Positions 1-6,974 of a stretch of 64,000 nt of DNA are shown piece after piece. The position numbers and the translations under genes were made by a program. The DNA is from an uncultured Bacteroidales bacterium (lineage in GTDB: Bacteria; Bacteroidota; Bacteroidia; Bacteroidales; Bacteroidaceae), in NCBI GenBank assembly GCA_937898885.1, contig CALDKD010000036.1, positions 1 to 64,000 of the forward strand, read 5' to 3'. Below the pieces are notes generated by a model. That model made no database searches. It was not told the origin of the DNA and saw only the letters and a list, made by a program, of their open reading frames with translations. Numbering within the stretch: the first letter of the stretch is position 1; each line of letters starts with the position of its first letter.

Positions 1-2
1 TG

Positions 3-572
3 AATAATCTGGTAGCGTTTCTTGCGGACAACGTTGGCAAGTTGAACTCTGCCACGAGCATTATGAACACCATGAAAGCCCAGGGACAGAATGTAGCCAC
101 AAAGATAATCCTTGATTACATATCATTCTTTTCGGAAGCATATCTCCTGAGTGACGTCCGAAGATATGATATCCACGGGAAAAAGGAATTTGAGTTCAAC
201 GACAAGGTTTACTTCAGTGACTTGGGGATTCGCAACACTATTGTTGGTGGCGAACGGTCAAAGGACATCGAGAAAGTTATCGAGAACGTTGTTTACAACC
301 AGCTTGTTTACGATGGCTTTACCGTTAGGGTCGGACAGCTGCGGGCTGGGGAGATAGACTTTGTATGTACTAAACCGGGACAGAGAATATATGTTCAAGC
401 CTCTTATCTGATATCGGACGAAAGCACGAGAGAAAGAGAATTCGGTAATCTCAAAAAGATTAATGACAATTATCCGAAGTATGTCATTTCAATGACACCT
501 CTTGTAAAGAGAAGTGATGACGACGGAATTTTCCACCTTTCATTAAGGGAATTCCTTTATTATGGCTTATGA
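3..572 (+). CDS. DUF4143-type AAA ATPase, C-terminal part (partial, runs off window start)
   Basis: The reading frame is open to the window edge, so this is the 3' part of a longer gene. The TTG at 42 is unlikely to be the true start because coding-like sequence (NNLVAFLADNVGKLNS) precedes it. The visible part has the hallmarks of the C-terminal half of DUF4143 ATPases: a winged-helix-like stretch, the SDLGIRN segment, and a degenerate PD-(D/E)XK-like core (GEIDFV followed by IYVQASY). The family has an N-terminal Walker ATPase domain, which would lie upstream. Its role is unsettled; these are accessory, variably present genes in Bacteroidetes. A second family member lies at 2192-3529. The family call is confident, the function is not known. 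Confidence 0.8.
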   Translation, partial: NNLVAFLADNVGKLNSATSIMNTMKAQGQNVATKIILDYISFFSEAYLLSDVRRYDIHGKKEFEFNDKVYFSDLGIRNTIVGGERSKDIEKVIENVVYNQLVYDGFTVRVGQLRAGEIDFVCTKPGQRIYVQASYLISDESTREREFGNLKKINDNYPKYVISMTPLVKRSDDDGIFHLSLREFLYYGL

Positions 573-737
573 TGGGGTTTAACGCTCCTCACCATATCTG
601 GTGTCCCGATATGACAAAGCCGCCTAACGATATCTGTTATGTGGCTCCAGAGAGAATCTTCGTTGATAATCAGCCCTCGAATTCTATGAGTGTGAGGGAA
701 AATTGTTAACTTAGCCAGTTAAATTGCAATACTTTGT

Positions 738-1361
738 ATGAACTTCAAAAGATTTGTTATTATGAGCGTGCTTTCAATCATTGCCATCCTTGTTGTGCTT
801 GGCATCGCATTTTGTGGAATACTGTTCAAAGCAAGTATCAGCAGCAACAAAGGAGGTGAATATGCTGCCCATGCTGTGTCCAGGTTACAACTGTCTCTAG
901 AAGGGAATGAGGCTATCGAGGTTACGGGTATGTCAGAAGAATTACTTAAGACCGTTCTTGATGAATTCGCGGGAATGTATGACCAAGATGGAGACAAAGT
1001 AGTTCGTCCTGTAATATCCAAACTTGATGATAATTCATTCATACTCCGTTTCCATGAAAATGAAGACTATGATGTTTTCCGTTACTATATCAATTATTTA
1101 AGATACTGCAGGAAGGGTACTAAATTCCAAGTGAAGGGATGGGCAAGGCTAGTCAATTCAAGCCAGGATCCAACCGATTTTGCAACATGCAATGTAATGT
1201 TCTTTATGCCTGAAGAAGACACCGAATATGATGTAGTATATTTTGTTACCGAGTTCGGAGGTGTTTATAAGGCTCCGTTCTATGGCGATCAAGACAGAAT
1301 ATATGAAACGACACCTGACATTACCTGCAAATACCAACCAAATCCTATGGATAAGTACTAA
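738..1361 (+). CDS. Hypothetical membrane-anchored protein
   Basis: This 207-residue protein is not recognised. Residues 1-30 form one strong hydrophobic segment (MSVLSIIAILVVLGIAFCGI) that should act as a signal anchor. The rest is soluble, acidic and rich in Tyr/Asp/Glu (for example FHENEDYDVFRYYINYLRY), probably a small globular domain outside the membrane. ATG 738 directly starts the membrane segment, so the start is credible. No catalytic motif is visible. It lies between accessory ATPase genes and a sigma-factor fragment, in a region that looks like decayed or mobile DNA. Confidence 0.6.
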   Translation: MNFKRFVIMSVLSIIAILVVLGIAFCGILFKASISSNKGGEYAAHAVSRLQLSLEGNEAIEVTGMSEELLKTVLDEFAGMYDQDGDKVVRPVISKLDDNSFILRFHENEDYDVFRYYINYLRYCRKGTKFQVKGWARLVNSSQDPTDFATCNVMFFMPEEDTEYDVVYFVTEFGGVYKAPFYGDQDRIYETTPDITCKYQPNPMDKY

Positions 1362-1478
1362 AATTCCCATTTATCTAACAGTTTTTCAATCATTTCATTC
1401 ATAAAGTCTCTTTTTCTCAAATATACATTTTTCCCTTGAGATAATCAAGGTGATATTCCTTCTGTTTTCCAAATATAA

Positions 1479-1832
1479 ATAGTTTCTAAGCCGCAATTCT
1501 CACGGCCCGATACCGATTCGTATTACTACGGTGATGATGACGAGGATTATGACCCATACTGTTCTATAGGTGATTACAGATGCAATGAGTTCCTTGCTGA
1601 CAGTGGAGTGCATCTTGATGACATCAATCGTGTCGTTGATAAGGTGCTTGCAGAATCATCGGACATTGACCGTACAATATACGAGATGATTTTGGAGCAA
1701 TATGCTCCAAGAGAAATATGCGAGATTGTAGGTCTTACATCAGGTGCGGTATCTGTCAGACTTCACAGACTTCGCAAGAAGTTGAAGGCGGAGCTTAGAG
1801 ACTACTTGAACGAGTACGGAATGGCTGCGTGA
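1479..1832 (+). pseudogene. Sigma-70 region 4-like HTH fragment
   Basis: The last ~65 codons resemble sigma-70/ECF region 4. There is a helix-turn-helix with the typical GLTSGAVSVRLHRLRKKLKA pattern, where the second helix contacts the -35 element. The frame is open back to a stop at 1476-1478, but there is no ATG. The only credible start is GTG 1608, giving 74 residues. The upstream open part is very acidic (YYYGDDDEDYDPY) and contains no sigma region 2. It may be the C-terminal remnant of a longer regulator, or a stand-alone small HTH protein started at GTG 1608. A clear terminator follows at 1851, so the fragment kept its transcription end. Confidence 0.55.
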
Positions 1833-1850
1833 ACCTATCACGCATTTTCT

Positions 1851-1899
1851 GGCGGCACATTGATGGTTTATGCCACAATGTACCGCCTTTTCTTTTTTT
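1851..1899 (+). terminator. Rho-independent terminator after the sigma-like fragment
   Basis: GGCGG-c-ACATTG pairs with CAATGT-a-CCGCC around a 13-base loop, with a single internal mismatch, followed by TTTTCTTTTTTT. It sits 18 bases after the stop of the region-4-like gene. Confidence 0.8.
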
Positions 1900-2122
1900 A
1901 TTTGTTACCTTTGAGTCTCGTAATGGTTAGTAGTATTGAGAAGCGCGATGGCAGCGGTCGCAGCCGTATCAGCATCCAGACGCTCTGACCTTACCACCTT
2001 ACCACCTTAACGCAGACATTTTATATCCTTAACGGTACAAGCATCCTGATATGGCTCCGATAGATAATGACTGATTCCATATACAGTACAGCCTGATTTT
2101 GCCCAAAATGGAATTTTGTGAT
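1900..2122. other. Non-coding accessory stretch with a gene-start remnant
   Basis: No gene is supported here. Bases 1942-1958 (AGCGCGATGGCAGCGGT) recur exactly at 3622-3638, the start of the HD-domain gene, so this may be a leftover of a related 5' end. Bases 1992-2011 hold short TTACCACC direct repeats. The rest shows nothing recognisable. Confidence 0.4.
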
Positions 2123-2188
2123 ATTTTTACATCGGTATATATGTAAAAATGTGATATTTTACTATATTCGCACCTGTAAAAATGTGAT
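2123..2188 (+). promoter_or_regulatory. Operator-like repeats before the DUF4143 ATPase gene
   Basis: ATTTTTACAT at 2123-2132 is perfectly inverted as ATGTAAAAAT at 2141-2150 (8-base spacer). TGTAAAAATGTGAT occurs twice in direct orientation, at 2142-2155 and 2175-2188. The two copies are 33 bases apart, about three helical turns, and the second ends 3 bases before ATG 2192. This arrangement suits a repressor site covering promoter and start, possibly autoregulatory. The binding protein is not identified. Confidence 0.55.
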
Positions 2189-2191
2189 TTG

Positions 2192-3529
2192 ATGGAATTG
2201 CTCAAAAGAAAGATTGATTCATTCCTTGCTGATTGGAAGAATCTTGAAGGACATAGGCCGCTTATTGTAAAAGGTGCGCGTCAGATTGGCAAGACCGAGT
2301 CAATCAGAGCGTTTGCCTATAAGAACTATGACTCTGTCATTGACATCAACTTCGTTCTACAGAAAAAGTACCGGGGCATTTTTGAGGATGGCTACGAGGT
2401 AGAGCGCATCATCAAGAACATATCTCTTCTTGATCCGTCGTTTTCTTTCATTCCCGGCAAAACCATTCTGTTTTTCGATGAGCTGCAGGCCTGTCCTGAT
2501 TGTGCCACATCGCTCAAATCCTTTATGATTGACGGCCGGTACGATGTGATATGCTCAGGCTCGCTTATGGGGATCAGCTACAAAGACATCGAGTCAAACA
2601 GCGTGGGATATAAGGAAGACTATGAGATGCATTCTATGGATTTTGAGGAATTCCTTTGGGCATTGGGGTATGATGATGCCAGGGTAGAGGACCTGTACTG
2701 TCACATGAAAGAGCTTGTCCCGTTTTCCCAACTTGAGATGAAGGTATTGCTGGAACACTTCCACGACTATATGACCATTGGAGGAATGCCTGCGGTGGTG
2801 GCCTCGTTCATCAGGAACGGGAACTTTTCAGGAACGCTTTCCATGCAGCGACAGCTGCTCAAAGATTATGAGGATGACATCACCAAATATGCCGAAGGAC
2901 TAGACAAGGCAAAAGTGCGGAATGTATATAATCACATATCCGTCTTTCTGGCCAAGGACAACAAGAAATACCAGATAACCAAGGTGGCCAAAGGTGCACG
3001 GAGCCGTGAGTATATAGGTACCATAGATTGGCTTTCCGATGCCGGCATCGTGAATGTCTGTCACTGCCTAGCCAACGTTGAGCTTCCGTTGAAGGGAAAC
3101 TATGAGGCGAATAACTATAGGATTTATTACCGCGATACAGGCCTTCTAATAGCTTCCTTGGATGATGAGGCACAAGAGGATCTCCGTGCGAACAGGAATC
3201 TCGGAACATACAAAGGGGCCATATACGAGAATATCGTTGGCGATATGCTTGTGAAGCAAGGCTATGAGCTGTACTTCTATAAGAACGAGCAGGGTACCCT
3301 CGAGATGGATTTCTTCGTGAGAGACAAGGACTCACTCATTCCAGTAGAGGTAAAGGCGTCAAACGGTGCCACCGCCTCTCTTACCAATCTGATAACAAAG
3401 GATAAGTATCCCGACATCAGGTACGGCATCAAGCTGGCAGAGCGGAATATCGGATTCGAGAACGGATTCTATACCTTTCCATACTTTCTCACTTTCCTGC
3501 TCAGGCGCTTCCTGCGTGAGCGTGAGTAG
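2192..3529 (+). CDS. AAA ATPase with C-terminal DUF4143 domain
   Basis: 445 residues from ATG 2192; the TTG one codon earlier is less likely. Walker A is VKGARQIGKT near residue 28 and Walker B is TILFFDELQAC near residue 92. These are followed by a sensor-like CSGSLMG and then the DUF4143 domain. The C-terminus holds a PD-(D/E)XK-like core (TLEMDFFVRDKDSLIPVEVKAS), which may be a nuclease or a remnant of one. The family consists of predicted cytosolic ATPases of unknown role, often variable between strains. The gene stands alone behind the repeats at 2123-2188. It is complete and shows no frameshift. Family assignment is firm, function is open. Confidence 0.88.
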   Translation: MELLKRKIDSFLADWKNLEGHRPLIVKGARQIGKTESIRAFAYKNYDSVIDINFVLQKKYRGIFEDGYEVERIIKNISLLDPSFSFIPGKTILFFDELQACPDCATSLKSFMIDGRYDVICSGSLMGISYKDIESNSVGYKEDYEMHSMDFEEFLWALGYDDARVEDLYCHMKELVPFSQLEMKVLLEHFHDYMTIGGMPAVVASFIRNGNFSGTLSMQRQLLKDYEDDITKYAEGLDKAKVRNVYNHISVFLAKDNKKYQITKVAKGARSREYIGTIDWLSDAGIVNVCHCLANVELPLKGNYEANNYRIYYRDTGLLIASLDDEAQEDLRANRNLGTYKGAIYENIVGDMLVKQGYELYFYKNEQGTLEMDFFVRDKDSLIPVEVKASNGATASLTNLITKDKYPDIRYGIKLAERNIGFENGFYTFPYFLTFLLRRFLRERE

Positions 3530-3562
3530 TTTTGATACGTTTATCGTTGTTGTTATATAGCT

Positions 3563-3588
3563 GCAAAGGTAATAAATTGCTATCTTTG
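3563..3588. promoter_or_regulatory. Back-to-back -7 boxes between the DUF4143 ATPase and HD genes
   Basis: GCAAAGGTA at 3563-3571 reads TACCTTTGC on the minus strand, and TATCTTTG at 3581-3588 faces the plus strand. Both fit the Bacteroidetes TAnnTTTG -7 box. The plus-strand box would start transcription near 3593, before the HD-domain gene. The minus-strand box would fire antisense into the ATPase gene. Confidence 0.5.
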
Positions 3589-3627
3589 AAAATTGTTTTT
3601 TGAAAATAAGTAGTGTTGGGCAGCGCG

Positions 3628-4755
3628 ATGGCAGCGGTGGATATTGATGCGAACAGGCAGAGGCTGGGGCAGGAGTTAGGCGCCACGGGACGCCAGGGCA
3701 TTGAGGGCCTTATGGAGTTTCTGGACAGGTATGGCTTCTTTGAGGCGGAGTGTGCGGGTGTTGAGGCGGGCCGTGGCGGTGCCGTGAATCACTCGCTGTG
3801 GACACTTTATCTGGCCCGTCGTGAGCGGGAGAGGTTCCGGAAGGCTCATCCGGAGATTGATATCCCGGAGGAGAGCCTGACGCTGGTCTGCCTGCTGCAC
3901 GACGTGTGCGACTGCGCGTATCCGGCCATCAATGGCAGGAACGGAGTCTTGAGAGGAGGGCATCGCTCTGAGGCGATACTGCGGAAGGCGGGTGCTCCGC
4001 TTACGGATGATGAGCTTGCCATTATCCGCTCGCACACTTTCAACACCCTCGGAGCGAAAGCTGATTATTATTCTGTTAATGTAAGGCTTGTGCATTATCT
4101 GCTTTACCAGACGTGCAGGAAGGCGTGTGACTATGCGTCGGGCATTCCGTTCGGCACTGAGCCGGTGAGTGTGAGAAAGCCGGCACGTAAAGGTGCTGCC
4201 ATAGAGGTCTGGTTTGAGCCGGATGACCATCGCACGTGGTGGAACACCGGTGGCGTGGTGATGGAACCGGATGCTGAGTGCGGCATTGACAGCGGGAAAC
4301 TTATTCAGATGACGGTGGGGCACTTGTTCTCGGCATCGACAGATGCCGCTCAGGGCGATGACGACATAGCTGTACTTACTGACGACTATGGCTCGAAGGC
4401 TATTCTTACCACATATTCGCGTAATGGCGGTGATGGCATTATGTATTCAGACCGTGCCTGCTTTGACTACAGGAATATGGTGCTGCTTATATCGCACTAT
4501 CCGCACTACAGGGCATCGTATGTGGTGGCGCAGAGGCTGAACGGCAAGTGGGGCGCATTCTCGGTAAAGAGGTCAGGGCAGGGAAGAACGCCTCTGGTAA
4601 GGCGCGAGAAGGTGCTCGATTACGATTATCACACGTTTGAGGAGGCTTTGGCGGCTATTGCCGGTGCCGGCCGCAGAAACTATAAGATAAGGGTGACAGA
4701 TGCGGATTTCTACACGCGTGTGGCACTTACGGATATTATTGGAAAAAGGAAATAA
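3628..4755 (+). CDS. HD-domain protein of unknown function
   Basis: The N-terminal ~150 residues carry HD-superfamily metal-ligand motifs: VNHSLWTLYLAR, then LVCLLHDVCDC (the His-Asp pair), then HRSEAIL and IRSHTFN. This suggests a metal-dependent phosphohydrolase-type fold. The C-terminal ~200 residues are unrecognised, with many Tyr/Asp (EPDDHRTWWNTGG; CFDYRNMVLLISHYPHYR). ATG 3628 is preferred; GTG 3613 in the same frame is possible. It is a single gene behind the -7 box at 3581. The 5' end shares a 17-base exact match with 1942-1958. Substrate unknown; the HD assignment rests on motif spacing only. Confidence 0.65.
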   Translation: MAAVDIDANRQRLGQELGATGRQGIEGLMEFLDRYGFFEAECAGVEAGRGGAVNHSLWTLYLARRERERFRKAHPEIDIPEESLTLVCLLHDVCDCAYPAINGRNGVLRGGHRSEAILRKAGAPLTDDELAIIRSHTFNTLGAKADYYSVNVRLVHYLLYQTCRKACDYASGIPFGTEPVSVRKPARKGAAIEVWFEPDDHRTWWNTGGVVMEPDAECGIDSGKLIQMTVGHLFSASTDAAQGDDDIAVLTDDYGSKAILTTYSRNGGDGIMYSDRACFDYRNMVLLISHYPHYRASYVVAQRLNGKWGAFSVKRSGQGRTPLVRREKVLDYDYHTFEEALAAIAGAGRRNYKIRVTDADFYTRVALTDIIGKRK

Positions 4756-4757
4756 AT

Positions 4758-4927
4758 ACTAAGAACCTGTTTTGAAATGTTCCAATTAATCTTTTATAAA
4801 ATCTTTCCGGCTGAAAATCCGTTTCTTTTCAGTCACAATGGAGCCCCATTGCTCCTTCAAATAACCGAATTTTCATCTCGAAAACCTTTCATAAAATTTT
4901 TAATCGAACATTTCAAAACAGCTTCTA
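4758..4927. repeat. MITE-like element with ~27-base terminal inverted repeats
   Basis: The left end (4762-4788, CTGTTTTGAAATGTTCC core) and right end (4901-4926, GAACATTTCAAAACAG core) are inverted copies with about three differences including one gap. The ~110-base interior has two small hairpins: CTGAAAA/TTTTCAG near 4811-4832 and CAATGG/CCCATTG near 4836-4850. It has no ORF. A second copy of the left end lies at 8717-8747. This fits a non-autonomous insertion or an intergenic repeat family. No transposase with matching ends is seen in the window. Confidence 0.65.
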
Positions 4928-4933
4928 AATGAT

Positions 4934-5371
4934 ATGATTACCGAGTCAGTTGCCATATCACGTCTTCTTGTGAGCTTTCTTCTTGGCGCCTGCATAGGTG
5001 TTGAGCGTCAGATACACCGGCATCCTGCGGGCCTCAGAACCTTTACGCTTATATGTATGGGCTCTACCCTGGCCATGCTGGTGTCAATCTATATCTGTCA
5101 GACTAACCTGAACCTTATAAACGGTGATCCCGGCCGCATTGCGGCACAGGTCCTGACAGGAGTGGGATTCATAGGCGCCGGCCTCATCATTAAGAACAAG
5201 GACGGCATTGTTGGCCTGACAACCGCAGCCTGTATCTTCATGACCGCAATCATTGGTCTTGCCGTAGGTGTTGGAATGATATGGACCGCCATATTGGTTA
5301 CCGCCATAGTGGTAATTCTGCTAATCTCATCGCAGTTCCTCAAGTTCGGCAAGGAGGAGTCGTCTAATTAA
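4934..5371 (+). CDS. MgtC/SapB family membrane protein
   Basis: 145 residues, the usual size for the short form of this family. The signature is clear: LLGACIGVERQIHRHPAGLRTFTLICMGS at residues ~16-44, then VLTGVGFIGAGLII and GLTTAACIFMTAIIGLAVG, giving four or five membrane helices. MgtC-type proteins are inner-membrane proteins linked to growth at low magnesium and to modulation of the F-type ATPase in pathogens; their role in Bacteroidetes is not established. ATG 4934 lies 7 bases after the MITE-like element, so its leader is formed by the repeat's right end. The gene is single and followed by its own intergenic region. Confidence 0.88.
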   Translation: MITESVAISRLLVSFLLGACIGVERQIHRHPAGLRTFTLICMGSTLAMLVSIYICQTNLNLINGDPGRIAAQVLTGVGFIGAGLIIKNKDGIVGLTTAACIFMTAIIGLAVGVGMIWTAILVTAIVVILLISSQFLKFGKEESSN

Positions 5372-5382
5372 AAGAAAAGAGT

Positions 5383-5391
5383 TACATTTGC
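5383..5391 (+). promoter_or_regulatory. -7 box for the fucose-isomerase-like gene
   Basis: TACATTTGC matches TAnnTTTGC, 50 bases before the ATG at 5442. No convincing -33 TTTG is visible. Confidence 0.5.
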
Positions 5392-5441
5392 GGTAGGGTA
5401 TTGTTGAGAATGTTTTTATTAACCGACTAATATTTTTTAAA

Positions 5442-6920
5442 ATGATCAATCAACCAATCGTAAAGCTGGGAATCGTAGGCGTGAGCCGCGACTGTTTCCC
5501 CATTACACTTACTCAGGCCCGTATGGCTGCCCTTATGGCAGAGGTTAAGAAGGCTGGTCTTCCAGAGGTTTATGACTGTCCTGTGACAATTGAGAACGAG
5601 AAGGATACAATGAAGGCTCTTGACTGGGCCAAGAAGAACGGTATCAATGCTGTATGTATGTTCCTGGGCAACTTCGGCCCGGAAGGTCCAACAACAATGT
5701 TCATCCAGAAGTTCCAGGGTCCGGCAATGGTTCTGGCAGCAAAGGAGGAGGGCAAGGCCAATCTGGCATCAGACCGTGGCGACGCTCTCTGTGGCGTTCT
5801 TAACTTCAGCTACAGTGTAGGTCTTCGTCGTCTGAAGGTTTATATTCCTGAGTATCCGAACGTGACTCCGGCAGAGGCTGTGAGCGAGCTTGCTGATTTC
5901 CGCGACATCGCACGCGTGGTTATTGGTATGAGGAACCTGAAGGTTATCGGCTTCGGCCCGCGTCCATTTGACTTCCTTGCCTGCAACGCACCTATCCAGC
6001 CTCTTTATGACCTGGGCGTAGAGGTTCAGGAGAACTCTGAGCTTGACCTTAAGGTACAGTATGAGAAGATGGCCAGAAAGACCTCAAAGATCAAGGCTAT
6101 TGCCGCTGATATGGAGAAGGAGCTTGGCCCGAAGCGCAATACTTATCCAGAGATCATCAACAAGATGGCTCAGCTGGAGCTTGCCCTCATGGACTGGTAT
6201 GAGAATAACAAGGGTGCCTGCAACTATGCTGTTTTCGCAAACAAGTGCTGGCCGGCATGGCAGCCTGTATTCCACTTTGAGCCTTGCTATGTGAACTCAC
6301 GCCTTACCGGCCGTGGCATTCCAGTAGCCTGCGAGGTTGACCTGTATGGTGCCGTATCGGAGTTTATGGCTGAGTGCGCTTCTGAGCTTCCTGCGACACT
6401 GCTGGATATCAACAACTCTGTTCCAGACGATGTCCTGCCGAAGAACGCAGACCTGAAGGGCGCCACCGCCAAGGATCTCTATATGGGCTTCCACTGCGGC
6501 AACACCTGCTCACAGTGTATGAAGGACTGCAAGATTAAGTATCAGCTTATTCAGGCACGTCTGATGAGTCCTGACATCACCAAGGGCACACTGGAGGGAC
6601 AGATCAAGCCTAGCCAGACCACAATGTTCCGTCTGCAGTCCAACAGCGACGCGAAGCTGGTGAGCTACATTGCAGAGGGTCACTTCCTTGACATTGATCC
6701 TTGCTCGTTCGGCGGTATCGGTATAGCAGCCATCCCAGGCTTCGCACGTTTCTATCGTCACGTGCTGATTGGCAAGCGCTTCCCGCACCACGGCGCATAT
6801 GCGTTCAAGAATGTGGGCAAGATTCTGTTCGAGGCTCTTCATCTGCTTGGTGTTGAGGATATCAATACTCCTCTTCCTGCAGGTCAGCTCTATCCTGGCG
6901 AGAACCCGTTCGCTATCTGA
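5442..6920 (+). CDS. L-fucose/L-arabinose isomerase-family protein
   Basis: 492 residues, close to the length of FucI-like sugar isomerases. The N-terminal Rossmann-like part (VKLGIVGVSRDCFPITLTQARM) and the central part (GMRNLKVIGFGPRPFDFLACNAP) match the fucose-isomerase-like superfamily, cytosolic metal-dependent aldose-ketose isomerases. GIPVACEVDLYGAVSEFM has the acidic residues expected near the metal site. Residues ~350-365 contain a cysteine-rich stretch (HCGNTCSQCMKDC) not needed for the known reaction. The physiological sugar cannot be read from sequence. Monocistronic: own -7 box at 5383 and a terminator at 6940. Confidence 0.82.
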   Translation: MINQPIVKLGIVGVSRDCFPITLTQARMAALMAEVKKAGLPEVYDCPVTIENEKDTMKALDWAKKNGINAVCMFLGNFGPEGPTTMFIQKFQGPAMVLAAKEEGKANLASDRGDALCGVLNFSYSVGLRRLKVYIPEYPNVTPAEAVSELADFRDIARVVIGMRNLKVIGFGPRPFDFLACNAPIQPLYDLGVEVQENSELDLKVQYEKMARKTSKIKAIAADMEKELGPKRNTYPEIINKMAQLELALMDWYENNKGACNYAVFANKCWPAWQPVFHFEPCYVNSRLTGRGIPVACEVDLYGAVSEFMAECASELPATLLDINNSVPDDVLPKNADLKGATAKDLYMGFHCGNTCSQCMKDCKIKYQLIQARLMSPDITKGTLEGQIKPSQTTMFRLQSNSDAKLVSYIAEGHFLDIDPCSFGGIGIAAIPGFARFYRHVLIGKRFPHHGAYAFKNVGKILFEALHLLGVEDINTPLPAGQLYPGENPFAI

Positions 6921-6939
6921 TAGCGATTCCTTTATAGCA

Positions 6940-6970
6940 GGCAGGGTCGGAGATTCTCCGGCCCTGTCTT
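6940..6970. terminator. Bidirectional hairpin terminator
   Basis: CAGGGTCGGAG pairs with CTCCGGCCCTG (one G-U) around a three-base loop, between the convergent isomerase and CotH genes. T-rich bases follow on the plus side. Confidence 0.65.
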
Positions 6971-6974
6971 GTTG

